Positions 56,757 to 64,000 of a stretch of 64,000 nucleotides of DNA are shown here, piece by piece. The translations under genes were made by a program, and so were the position numbers. The notes under the pieces are model-generated. The model was not told the origin of the DNA. It worked only from the letters and a program-made list of their open reading frames with translations, and made no database searches. Source of the stretch: an uncultured Nodularia sp. (GTDB lineage Bacteria; Cyanobacteriota; Cyanobacteriia; Cyanobacteriales; Nostocaceae); the NCBI GenBank assembly GCA_903911355.1, contig CAIWDD010000001.1, forward strand, positions 1 to 64,000, read 5' to 3'. Position 1 is the stretch's first letter, and every line of letters starts with the position of its first letter.

Positions 56757-57443
56757 ATGTTAGTCCCACTGACTCGGAAAAAATTTGAACAACTCATCCC
56801 CCTGATTGCTACTGGCTCTCAGTACCAGTACTACGCGGGTAAATTTGCCAATTTTTTGCAGCGACTGTTAATTTCTGTCATAGCCATGGCTCTAATTCTC
56901 CTGGGGGAAGTCCTGTTAAGGCTAGAATTTGGCCCCATTACATTTTTAGTTGGGGTAATGGGTGCTTTTTTTTGGCTGTGGTATCCAGTATTTCAGGCTA
57001 GTATCCGCAATGCAAAATGCCGGCGTTATAAGTACAGCGGCTTTTTTCGCGGTCGAATCATCGATTGGTGGATTACAGACCAATTGATGGGTAAACAAGA
57101 AACGGTAAACAATAAAGGTGAATTAGTAATTGTTGAAAATCGAGAAAAAAGAATTAACCTAGAAATCGGTGATAATACAGGATTTGCCGTAGAGTTACAA
57201 GCGCCACTGCGGAATGCACACAAAGTTATTGCTCGTGGTCAAATCGCCGAAATGATTGTCATGTCCAACAGTTCTGATTTGAGCAGTATTCAAGAGTTCA
57301 GCGATGTATACATTCCCAGTCATGACTTGTGGGTGAATGACTATCCTTATGTCCGCAGAGATTTCTTTAGTGAAGTCAGTCGCCGTTTGCGTAAGAAACA
57401 ACCGGAAACACCACGACGCCGTCGCCCAAGAGTAGAACCTTAA
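56757..57443 (+). CDS. Conserved cyanobacterial membrane protein
   Basis: A 228-residue protein with two adjacent hydrophobic spans (about residues 38–56 and 60–80), a basic cytoplasmic segment after them (NAKCRRYKYSGFFRGRI), and a soluble C-terminal domain ending in a very basic tail (PRRRRPRVEP). Homologues next to dapB are sometimes labelled as phosphate ABC transporter permease, but nothing here looks like a permease: too few spans and no EAA loop. Function unknown. The 18-bp gap to dapB implies cotranscription. Confidence 0.75.
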   Translation: MLVPLTRKKFEQLIPLIATGSQYQYYAGKFANFLQRLLISVIAMALILLGEVLLRLEFGPITFLVGVMGAFFWLWYPVFQASIRNAKCRRYKYSGFFRGRIIDWWITDQLMGKQETVNNKGELVIVENREKRINLEIGDNTGFAVELQAPLRNAHKVIARGQIAEMIVMSNSSDLSSIQEFSDVYIPSHDLWVNDYPYVRRDFFSEVSRRLRKKQPETPRRRRPRVEP

Positions 57444-57481
57444 GTGCTGAGTATTTTGATTCTTACTCAGCACCCATAAAT

Positions 57482-58288
57482 TTACGACTCAGCATTAGAA
57501 GAGCGAGTGAACCCAGGAGACAGGTAAGCCACTAAAGCCCCAATGAGAAAACCAGAAATATTACGAACTAAAGGTAACCAATCGCTCGTCCGAGTCACTA
57601 CTGGTCCAATACCAAAGGCAATAAACAAAATTCCCCACAAAGGTGAAAAAATTAAAGCCCATTGCCAAGCAATAATCTGTCCTTTTTTTTGGGGGTGAGC
57701 TGCAAATCCACAAACTATCCCCCCCACTACAGAGGTGATCAGTGTCAGTATCCATTGTTCTCTAGGTAGTCCAGGAACCACCGAGCAACCACCCTTGACT
57801 AAACAGCCCTTAACTGAATTTAAGGCTTGTAAAATGGCTTGGTCTTCCCCTTCTTCTCGCACAAAATACAAGTTTCCAAAGCGCGTTTGCAATTCTATCC
57901 AAAAAGTCCGCGGTAGAAGTTCATAAACCTGATCCCCCACGCTAAAGCTGAGAATGTTACCGCCACGAGAATCAGCAACTAGCAAAATACTTTTATCATC
58001 TAAATTCCAATAATTAATTACTGCGCGACCAGGGGTGCGGTCATACTGGGTTAATACTCGCAATTTCCACCCTGTTTCACCTTCAAATTTTTCTAAATCT
58101 GTCACCAGTTCTGCTTCTTGGATATCTGTGAGAGATTTAGCTAAATCTATAACTGGAGTTTGGTAGTTGGGTAATAAGTCAGGATTATCATAAGCTAGCG
58201 CCGGAGGCGAGTGCATCACCCACATAGACCCAGCTAGTAAAAATGCAGCAATACATACTAGAGTTCTTCGCCAAAAACAAGACTGCAT
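57482..58288 (-). CDS. TPM-domain thylakoid protein (Psb32-like)
   Basis: A protein of about 268 residues from ATG 58288 (MQSCFWRRTLVCIAAFLLAG), which gives a clean signal peptide ending near ALA|YD. A TPM domain follows (~50–170: VIDLAKSLTDIQEAELVTDL, WNLDDKSILLVADSRGGN, LLPRTFWIELQTRFGNLYFV). Then come two to three C-terminal membrane spans (~190–265). TPM proteins such as Psb32/TLP18.3 take part in photosystem II repair in the thylakoid lumen; I infer a similar role. The frame is open upstream to 58327, but the extra 13 residues disturb the signal peptide. Confidence 0.85.
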   Translation of the reverse strand: MQSCFWRRTLVCIAAFLLAGSMWVMHSPPALAYDNPDLLPNYQTPVIDLAKSLTDIQEAELVTDLEKFEGETGWKLRVLTQYDRTPGRAVINYWNLDDKSILLVADSRGGNILSFSVGDQVYELLPRTFWIELQTRFGNLYFVREEGEDQAILQALNSVKGCLVKGGCSVVPGLPREQWILTLITSVVGGIVCGFAAHPQKKGQIIAWQWALIFSPLWGILFIAFGIGPVVTRTSDWLPLVRNISGFLIGALVAYLSPGFTRSSNAES

Positions 58289-58474
58289 GGACGTTCTTAT
58301 ACGAATATAGACAGTAGAAGTGAACAAGTTGTTTTAAAAGAGTATGGGAAAACTAATACTTCTTTACACTTGTTTACTTTACTCTAATCTAAGGTATTTA
58401 AGCAAAGCTCAGTTTTGAAAATGGAAATTAGAGACTGGGGACTGGGATTGAGAAGTTCCTTTCCCCCCTACTCC

Positions 58475-58927
58475 CTAGTCTCTATGCTTGAGGGCTTCAC
58501 GTTGTCTCAAGGTTTGCGGTGCTTGTTCAGTAATTGCTAGTCGTTCAACTCGTCTGGTTGGTTTGGGGCGTGTAAAACTCTTCCAAGCAGTTTTCACACC
58601 TACAACCAGGCTACGAGTGCCAATTTGCACATTTTTTACCTGTTTTCTAGCAATGTCGAGGCTTTGGTCAACTTGCTTCACAACTTTACCCGCGCTTTGT
58701 ACGCCTTCGCCGATGTCGCCGGTTAAATCTGTGAGTTCCATTCCAGTTTTGCGGATGGCAATTAAGGTAGGTGGTAACTCCCGTGAGAGAGTATCAAATA
58801 ACTTTTCTGCACTACGCGCAGCACGTGCTAACTCCTGCAACGCTGGTATGGCCGCTACTAAAACAGCAGTCAAACTGGTGGCGACTAATAATAAAGACAG
58901 TCCCAACCAAAATAAGGGATCAATCAC
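58475..58927 (-). CDS. DUF948 family membrane-anchored protein
   Basis: A 150-residue protein with one N-terminal membrane span (FWLGLSLLLVATSLTAVLVA, ~6–25). A long amphipathic helix with heptad character (~30–110) follows, then a basic C-terminus. This is the layout of DUF948/YtxG-like proteins found with YtxH proteins in general-stress contexts of other bacteria. A YtxH-like gene is directly upstream (45 bp) on the same strand, so the pair is probably one transcript. Confidence 0.82.
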   Translation of the reverse strand: MIDPLFWLGLSLLLVATSLTAVLVAAIPALQELARAARSAEKLFDTLSRELPPTLIAIRKTGMELTDLTGDIGEGVQSAGKVVKQVDQSLDIARKQVKNVQIGTRSLVVGVKTAWKSFTRPKPTRRVERLAITEQAPQTLRQREALKHRD

Positions 58928-58971
58928 GGTGATGCCATATATAAGCTTTACAATTGCGGGAAAACAGAATC

Positions 58972-59289
58972 TTAGTCTTTTTTAGCTTGTTGCTGCTTCA
59001 GGATTTGGCTTTCGCGTTGACTCGCATCTACACCAGCTGAGATCGCCTCTTGTAGTTTCTCCAAGGTATCATCCCAATTTCTCATGGCGCTCGCAGAAAG
59101 ACGATCGGCTTGGATTTGTACACTTGTTGATAAATCTTCTGCTAAATCTGGGATAGCATTAGCAGATTTTTGCAAAATTCTCCGGGTTTCACGCCCTGTG
59201 CGCGGGGCTACTAGCAATCCAGTTAAAGCTCCAATAGTAGCTCCGAGCATGAAACCGCCAATAAATACTCCAGAACGGTTATCAGACAT
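58972..59289 (-). CDS. YtxH-domain protein
   Basis: A 105-residue protein. The glycine-rich membrane span GVFIGGFMLGATIGALTGLL is followed by the YtxH signature VAPRTGRETRRILQKSA. A charged helical tail to the end (ASQRESQILKQQQAKKD) completes it. Function is unknown; relatives are stress-related small membrane proteins. It starts at ATG 59289 with AGGAAGGAGAGAAAT upstream, an unusually strong ribosome-binding site. Confidence 0.88.
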   Translation of the reverse strand: MSDNRSGVFIGGFMLGATIGALTGLLVAPRTGRETRRILQKSANAIPDLAEDLSTSVQIQADRLSASAMRNWDDTLEKLQEAISAGVDASQRESQILKQQQAKKD

Positions 59290-59374
59290 CTGATTATTTC
59301 TCTCCTTCCTAGGTGTGATTTTTACCGTGGTAAGTTCAAAGGATTTTATCTAATTTATTGAACCTGACAGGATA

Positions 59375-59743
59375 TCAGTGGAAAATCTTGCTTTTGTTGC
59401 TTAATCTTAACCCTATGCCGCCAAAAGAACGACCCCAGAATCCCTTTAATAAGAATAACAGACTGATAATTTGACGTACCTGTTGAATTTGTAACTGTAG
59501 CTTTTGGTTTCTCTGGCGCAGGCTATAAATTTTTTGCTGGGTAATATCAATATTTTCAGGTGCTTGATACAGTAATGCATGAGTATTTTGTTCATAGGCG
59601 TTCAGTTTATCAGCTATGCTCTCTATCCACTGCTTTAGTTTCCACACTCGCCAAGCTATGTAGAGTAGTAACAGTGACATAAGAGTGTTAATTAAGACAA
59701 CTATCTTTACCATCCTGCTCTGATTTTCTCCTGACTTCATCAT
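59375..59743 (-). CDS. Small membrane protein with coiled coil, unknown
   Basis: A 122-residue protein with one membrane span near the N-terminus (VVLINTLMSLLLLYIAWRVW, ~11–30), a helical/coiled-coil centre (IDITQQKIYSLRQRNQKLQL) and a second weak hydrophobic patch (IISLLFLLKGFWGRSFGGIG). I know similar uncharacterised cyanobacterial proteins by pattern only. It lies in the same direction as, and 85 bp before, the YtxH–DUF948 pair. Confidence 0.7.
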   Translation of the reverse strand: MMKSGENQSRMVKIVVLINTLMSLLLLYIAWRVWKLKQWIESIADKLNAYEQNTHALLYQAPENIDITQQKIYSLRQRNQKLQLQIQQVRQIISLLFLLKGFWGRSFGGIGLRLSNKSKIFH

Positions 59744-59888
59744 AGCCTCAGACCATCAGTATCAATCAGTTGCACAAGGCTTTCTAGCTACAAATCCCAG
59801 AGAAAATTTTCTCAGTTGCCAGATTTGGCTGATCAAGCTACTGTGGAGAGCTGCTATTGCTTCTTAGGATCTTCAGATAACGGGAAAT

Positions 59889-62800
59889 ATGATTGAGGTT
59901 GGTTCATTGGTGCAGTCCCAACAAAACTATTTGGGAGTAGGAAAAGTGACTGAGATATCTCAACCTAATGTGATGGTTGAGTATTTCTGCTCAGGAGGTC
60001 AACGCCTCCAAAAAACTTTACCTTTAGATTCTCTATCTCAAGTTAGGCTTCAGCCTCAAACTCGATGCTACATTAGCTTACCAACCCAGGATACATGGTT
60101 AATTGGGCGAATTTGTAACTGGGATGAAGATACAGAAATGTATCAAATTGATTTACCCGATAAGAAAACTACAATTGCCACGGAACAAGAAATTTATGTC
60201 CGTTGTAATGTCCCTATTACAGACCCTATTGAAACTCTGGCAATGAAAGGGCATGAAACACCCTACTTTCATGACAGAAGATTAACTTTTGTTAAATCTT
60301 TGATTGAGCAACGGGCTGTTAGCCATGGAATGAGAGGGCTGATTTCTGCCAACATTGAACTTTATCCCCACCAAGTCGAAGTTGTTCGCCGGGTACTGGA
60401 AGACCCAATTCAACGCTATTTACTCGCAGATGAGGTGGGACTCGGAAAAACTATCGAAGCCGGTGCTATTCTCCGTCAATTTCTTCTGGATGAACCAAAA
60501 AAAGGTGCAGTGGTACTGGTTCCCCAATATTTGCTCCCACAATGGCAGACTGAGTTAGAACATAAATTTTACATCTCTCATTTTGGCAACCGGGTGGTGG
60601 TGCTGGCGGTTGAAGATATCCATAGAATCAACCAGAAAGCTAATATCGGCTGCTTAATTCTCGATGAAGCCCACCATATTGCAGCTATGGCTACTTCTAG
60701 GGATGCAGCCATGCGTCAGCGTTTTGAGTCTTGTAAAAATCTGGCTCATAAAAGCGATCGCTTGCTGTTATTATCTGCTACTCCTGTGCTTAACCACGAG
60801 CAGAATTTTCTCGCCATGCTGCACCTGCTTGACCCAATTACCTATAAACTCAATGATTTACCAGGTTTTCGCGCCAGGGTACAAAATTGTCGGCAAATTG
60901 GTAGAGTTCTCCTCGGCTTGACAGGAGGTGCAAATAATGTTGATGTTCTCACAACTCAACTCCAGGAACTACGAAATCTGTTGGCTGAGGATGAGTATGT
61001 CATCAACCTTTTAAACAAGTTAGAAAATTGCTTAAAGGCTCAATCTGCTCAGAAAGATGAAATTATCCGAGCTATTCGTACCCACGTTAGCGAAACCTAT
61101 CGGCTGCATCGTCGTATACTTCGTAATCGTCGCGCTGCGGTGGAAGATGTCATATTTGATCGGGATGTGACACCAAAAGAAGAATATGATTTAGACGAGC
61201 GATCCCTTGATATTCACCAACTGATGGAACAATGGCGTACCGTTGCCCCTCAAGAGCAGCAATATCAACGAATTTTTCTATTGTTATTCCTAGCTTCTGG
61301 TACTTGGTTAGGGATTTTAGAACAGGTAGTTACCACACGCCTAACAGGTAAAACCCCACCTCAACTTATCCCAGAGTTTCCAGAAAATGATCTTCGCATC
61401 TTAACTACAACCCCTAAATTCCCAGGCGAAGAAGAAATTTTACAATCCTGTTTAAAAATTCTGCGTCAACCTCTAGATGAAGGAGAACGCACAAAAAATT
61501 TAAACACCGTGCTACTCAATCAGCTAGCTACACACTTCAAAATCCCCAGCAGTGTCCGCAGAAATAAGGCAGAATTAATCACCAGGATACAGCACAGAAT
61601 TCGCCGCCCCATGCCTGGGGATGTTTTACCAAAAATTGTTGTATTTACCAGTTTTGTACAATCCTGCCGACAAATTGTCCAACTTTTATCTCATAGCTTT
61701 GGTGCAGAAACAGTCGCCAGCTATCAATTTGGTGAACCACGAGAAAAAGTTGCCCAAAATTTAACTCGATTCCAGAATAACCCCGACTGTTTTATTTTAG
61801 TATGCGATCGCTCTGGGGAAGAAGGACTTAACCTGCAATTTGCCGACTGCTTCATTCACTTTGACCTGCCTTGGTCACCTAATCAATTAGAGCAAAGAAT
61901 TGGCAGATTTGACCGCATTGGCAGCAAAATTGGAGTTCAATCTTTTGCATTGATTGGGCCATACTTGGAAGAAAGTCAACACAATGCTTGGTATCAACTT
62001 CTGAAAAATGGGTTTGGTGTTTTTGGTCAATCAATAGCCAGTCTACAATTTTATGTAGATGAGAAACTCCCAGAATTAGAAACAGCTTTGTTCAAATCAA
62101 GTGCTGCGGGATTATTAGCCATGATTGACCCGATTCAGCGACAAATCACCGCCGAAACCTTGAAAATTAGCGAGCAGACTGCTCTCGATGAAATTGATAT
62201 TCTCGATGAAAATACTTGCAAGTATTTTCAAGACCTAGATGATTACGATGCTAATCATCTAGGGATTAAACAAGCAATTGAAGGCTGGATGTGTGATGCA
62301 TTAGGATTCAAGTTAGTTAATAATCCCAATTCCGCAGAAATTAAGCGTTATCAACCGACAACTCGCACTTTGGTGTCTATAGACGAGTTGAAAACTTACT
62401 TCGCTAATCATAATACAGAACAGTTTGGTAGTTACAATCGCCGGGTAGCCAATCAGAATTCAGGTATTAAACTATTTCGGACTGGGGAAGGATTAGTAGA
62501 AGCACTCGTCAGCTATATAAACTGGGATGATAGAGGTAAAGCTTTTGCTCTATGGCGCACTGATGAATCTTGGAATGCTACAGGAGGTAAAGAATGGTTT
62601 GGTTTCCGATGTAATTATGTAGTCGAAGCAAATTTAGAAGCTGTCAAGCAGGTTTTAACAACCAACAAACTCGATAATTACCAATACGAAACTTTGAAAC
62701 GGCGTGTTGATGCTTTATTTCCCCCATTGTTAGAAACTATCTTTATAGATTGTCGCAATAATTCCATGAGTATGGTTGAAGATGAATCACTCTTAAATAT

Positions 62801-63194
62801 CCTACAACGACCTTACAAAGATAGGAAAAATGATCAATCTCGGGATTATAACTTGGCAAAAGAACGCTTAGGAGTGATTGATACTTTTGTCGAGCCTAGC
62901 CAGTGGAAGGATTTTTGTTATGAAGCGCGTCATCGTTCTCGAGAATTATTGCTACAGCATCGTAAATTCATAAAATTATACCAACAATCTGCTCCAGTCG
63001 CCCAGCAGAAATTAAACAAAAAAGTACAGCAATTACAACTGCGACTAAATCGGCAAAACCAAGATTCAGCACTGGCCGAAGAATTAAAAATAGAAATGGC
63101 ATTGAGTGCAGCCATTTTAGAGGGAATTCATCAGCCCCAGATTCGACTTGATTCTGTCGGTTTTATCATCGTATCTGGGCGAAGTCCTCTATAA
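59889..63194 (+). CDS. SNF2/RapA-like helicase, possibly DpdE-type
   Basis: A 1,101-residue superfamily 2 ATPase. Residues 1–~60 form a small beta-domain as in RapA (VGSLVQSQQNYLGVGKVTEI). The SNF2 N-lobe has Q/Walker A LLADEVGLGKTIEAGAIL (~178–195), motif II LILDEAHHIA (~258) and motif III LLLSATPV. A large helical insertion (~310–580) includes a SAP-like stretch (LATHFKIPSSVRRNKAELIT). The C-lobe has VVFTSFVQSCRQIVQLL and the arginine-finger motif QRIGRFDRIGSK (~670). The ~400-residue C-terminal region is unassigned. The architecture recalls DpdE of the 7-deazaguanine DNA modification/restriction islands and DISARM-type SNF2 proteins, but no dpd or methylase gene is in view. It has a strong own terminator. 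Confidence 0.85.
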   Translation: MIEVGSLVQSQQNYLGVGKVTEISQPNVMVEYFCSGGQRLQKTLPLDSLSQVRLQPQTRCYISLPTQDTWLIGRICNWDEDTEMYQIDLPDKKTTIATEQEIYVRCNVPITDPIETLAMKGHETPYFHDRRLTFVKSLIEQRAVSHGMRGLISANIELYPHQVEVVRRVLEDPIQRYLLADEVGLGKTIEAGAILRQFLLDEPKKGAVVLVPQYLLPQWQTELEHKFYISHFGNRVVVLAVEDIHRINQKANIGCLILDEAHHIAAMATSRDAAMRQRFESCKNLAHKSDRLLLLSATPVLNHEQNFLAMLHLLDPITYKLNDLPGFRARVQNCRQIGRVLLGLTGGANNVDVLTTQLQELRNLLAEDEYVINLLNKLENCLKAQSAQKDEIIRAIRTHVSETYRLHRRILRNRRAAVEDVIFDRDVTPKEEYDLDERSLDIHQLMEQWRTVAPQEQQYQRIFLLLFLASGTWLGILEQVVTTRLTGKTPPQLIPEFPENDLRILTTTPKFPGEEEILQSCLKILRQPLDEGERTKNLNTVLLNQLATHFKIPSSVRRNKAELITRIQHRIRRPMPGDVLPKIVVFTSFVQSCRQIVQLLSHSFGAETVASYQFGEPREKVAQNLTRFQNNPDCFILVCDRSGEEGLNLQFADCFIHFDLPWSPNQLEQRIGRFDRIGSKIGVQSFALIGPYLEESQHNAWYQLLKNGFGVFGQSIASLQFYVDEKLPELETALFKSSAAGLLAMIDPIQRQITAETLKISEQTALDEIDILDENTCKYFQDLDDYDANHLGIKQAIEGWMCDALGFKLVNNPNSAEIKRYQPTTRTLVSIDELKTYFANHNTEQFGSYNRRVANQNSGIKLFRTGEGLVEALVSYINWDDRGKAFALWRTDESWNATGGKEWFGFRCNYVVEANLEAVKQVLTTNKLDNYQYETLKRRVDALFPPLLETIFIDCRNNSMSMVEDESLLNILQRPYKDRKNDQSRDYNLAKERLGVIDTFVEPSQWKDFCYEARHRSRELLLQHRKFIKLYQQSAPVAQQKLNKKVQQLQLRLNRQNQDSALAEELKIEMALSAAILEGIHQPQIRLDSVGFIIVSGRSPL

Positions 63195-63665
63195 ATCTCC
63201 CCAAGATGCTCGAATTTAGCAGGTAAGAAAAGTAGGAACTGCTATAGTTGTGGTAGTCCTGGTTAAATATTCCAGACTCTAACACCCCGGTTGACCACCG
63301 GGGTTTTTGGTTTTTAAGAATCAACAAATGAACCCAAATACTTCGCAAGTATCTAAAAATTAAGTAGAATTGCACAAATTAGCTATACTATGTTTTCCCA
63401 CTTTCATCAGGGAGAAAAACAATAGTAAACTAATAGCCATAAACTGGAGACAACAGCTATTCATCATAAATAGCATAATAACAATACTTTTTGAGTAACT
63501 TTTTGTTAAATCTTTCCATCAAGCAATAATTAATCTTCATAAAGTTATAAATCCTTCTATTAAGTTTTTAATAATACTTGTCTCAGCTTGTATATTGAGC
63601 CGTAATCTGCGGACTAAATTGTGTAATCTAAGAAAAGCTAAGCTAATGATAAACTTGAGGTCTTA
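63195..63665. other. Intergenic region after the SNF2 helicase
   Basis: About 470 bp, AT-rich. It contains the helicase terminator (63284–63314) and the promoter of the small gene at 63666. No other feature seen. Confidence 0.5.
63284..63314 (+). terminator. Rho-independent terminator of the SNF2 helicase gene
   Basis: A perfect 8-bp stem ACCCCGGT/ACCGGGGT with a 5-nt loop is followed by TTTTGGTTTTT, 90 bp after the stop codon. Confidence 0.92.
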
Positions 63666-63881
63666 ATGACTCCTAAAATTCTGCGTCAGCTTTGGTCTGT
63701 GGTAGAAAATTCTCAAACCAGGATCTTATTGCAGATGGACGATGCTAGCTTGGTGCAATGGCTGGTAAAACAAACTACAAAGCAAGCGTTATTAGATCCT
63801 CAAGAAGCCGATTACCTCAGTGATTACATCCAATCTCGGCTGAATCTGATACGGGATATTGCTTATGAGCGACAGTGTTAG
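63666..63881 (+). CDS. Small conserved cyanobacterial protein, unknown function
   Basis: A 71-residue, probably all-helical protein (MTPKILRQLWSVVENSQTRI, then LLDPQEADYLSDYIQSRLNL). The pattern (W-S-V-V-E at the start, D-D-A-S-L-V-Q-W-L and a Y-I-x-S-R-x-x-L-I-R-D end) is familiar from other cyanobacterial genomes, where no function is known. The start ATG 63666 follows TTGAGGTCTTA, giving a GAGG ribosome-binding site. No partner gene is in view. Confidence 0.78.
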   Translation: MTPKILRQLWSVVENSQTRILLQMDDASLVQWLVKQTTKQALLDPQEADYLSDYIQSRLNLIRDIAYERQC

Positions 63882-63943
63882 AGTTTACATTCTCACAAAT
63901 GATACAGCCAATAGTCCTAACTATTGACTGTGAACTGTTAACT

Positions 63944-64000
63944 ATGAGTTTTTTTGCGGTAAATAACCTTCAACTAGGCAATCAGACCCGACTACCCGCC
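63944..64000 (+). CDS. Possible start of a gene cut by the window end
   Basis: An ATG at 63944 opens a frame of 19 codons (MSFFAVNNLQLGNQTRLPA) that runs to the window edge without a stop. Too little is visible to name it. Confidence 0.3.
   Translation, partial: MSFFAVNNLQLGNQTRLPA

Overview
The window is chromosomal DNA of a filamentous, heterocyst-type (Nostocales) cyanobacterium. The evidence is psbI, the gltA–ndhAIGE–nadK block, fbp–(tal)–zwf–opcA, a B12-dependent ribonucleotide reductase, a Psb32/TPM protein, many GCGATCGC (HIP1) octamers and heptameric short tandem repeats between genes. Most genes are ordinary core genes. Mixed with them are several freshly broken ones: transaldolase, a P-type ATPase, TreS–maltokinase, a DUF427 protein, a GTEPFW-type protein and tnpB. 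A core set this intact with this much decay suggests a genome in reductive erosion, as known for the Azolla symbiont 'Nostoc azollae'. That identification is an inference and was not checked.

Layout. 0–8.4 kb: repeats, a hexapeptide acyltransferase, psbI, an LptD-like outer-membrane protein (DUF3769), nrdJ, a small conserved protein and an RRM RNA-binding protein. 8.8–13.7 kb: the oxidative pentose phosphate cluster fbp, tal (pseudogene), zwf, opcA. 13.8–24.2 kb: cobB (with a palindromic repeat inside the reading frame), the ATPase wreck, UPF0182, lpdA, trpC and a class V aminotransferase. 24.5–27.8 kb: DUF2949, a DUF192 lipoprotein, an alpha/beta hydrolase and the TreS remnant. 28.1–32.5 kb: a two-gene module of a GrpE-like protein and a NYN-domain–Hsp70 fusion, the least conventional intact system here. 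32.5–40.5 kb (minus strand): a GT39-type membrane glycosyltransferase, nadK, ndhE/G/I/A, gltA and sixA. 40.7–45 kb: a DHH phosphoesterase, an HNH endonuclease, alr and tRNA-Leu(UAG). 45.5–52.8 kb: a Pil/Hmp-type chemosensory operon (PATAN-REC, REC, CheW, MCP, CheA-REC) with a tnpB remnant before cheA. 53.3–55.7 kb (minus strand): two metallophosphoesterase-fold proteins, one lacking its metal ligands, and a P-loop protein, behind a Fur/Zur-type box. 55.9–64 kb: dapB, a membrane protein, a Psb32-like protein, DUF948 and YtxH small proteins, a large SNF2/RapA-like helicase and a small conserved protein.

How the parts fit. FBPase, G6PDH and OpcA serve carbon flux and NADPH supply; NDH-1 and LpdA/citrate synthase serve respiration; NrdJ and CobB are linked through cobalamin; the chemosensory operon would steer type IV pilus gliding of hormogonia. 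Candidates for undescribed biology are the NYN–Hsp70/GrpE-like pair, the apparently non-catalytic phosphoesterase in the Fur/Zur-boxed operon, and the orphan SNF2 helicase. All assignments come from reading the sequence; no database search was run.
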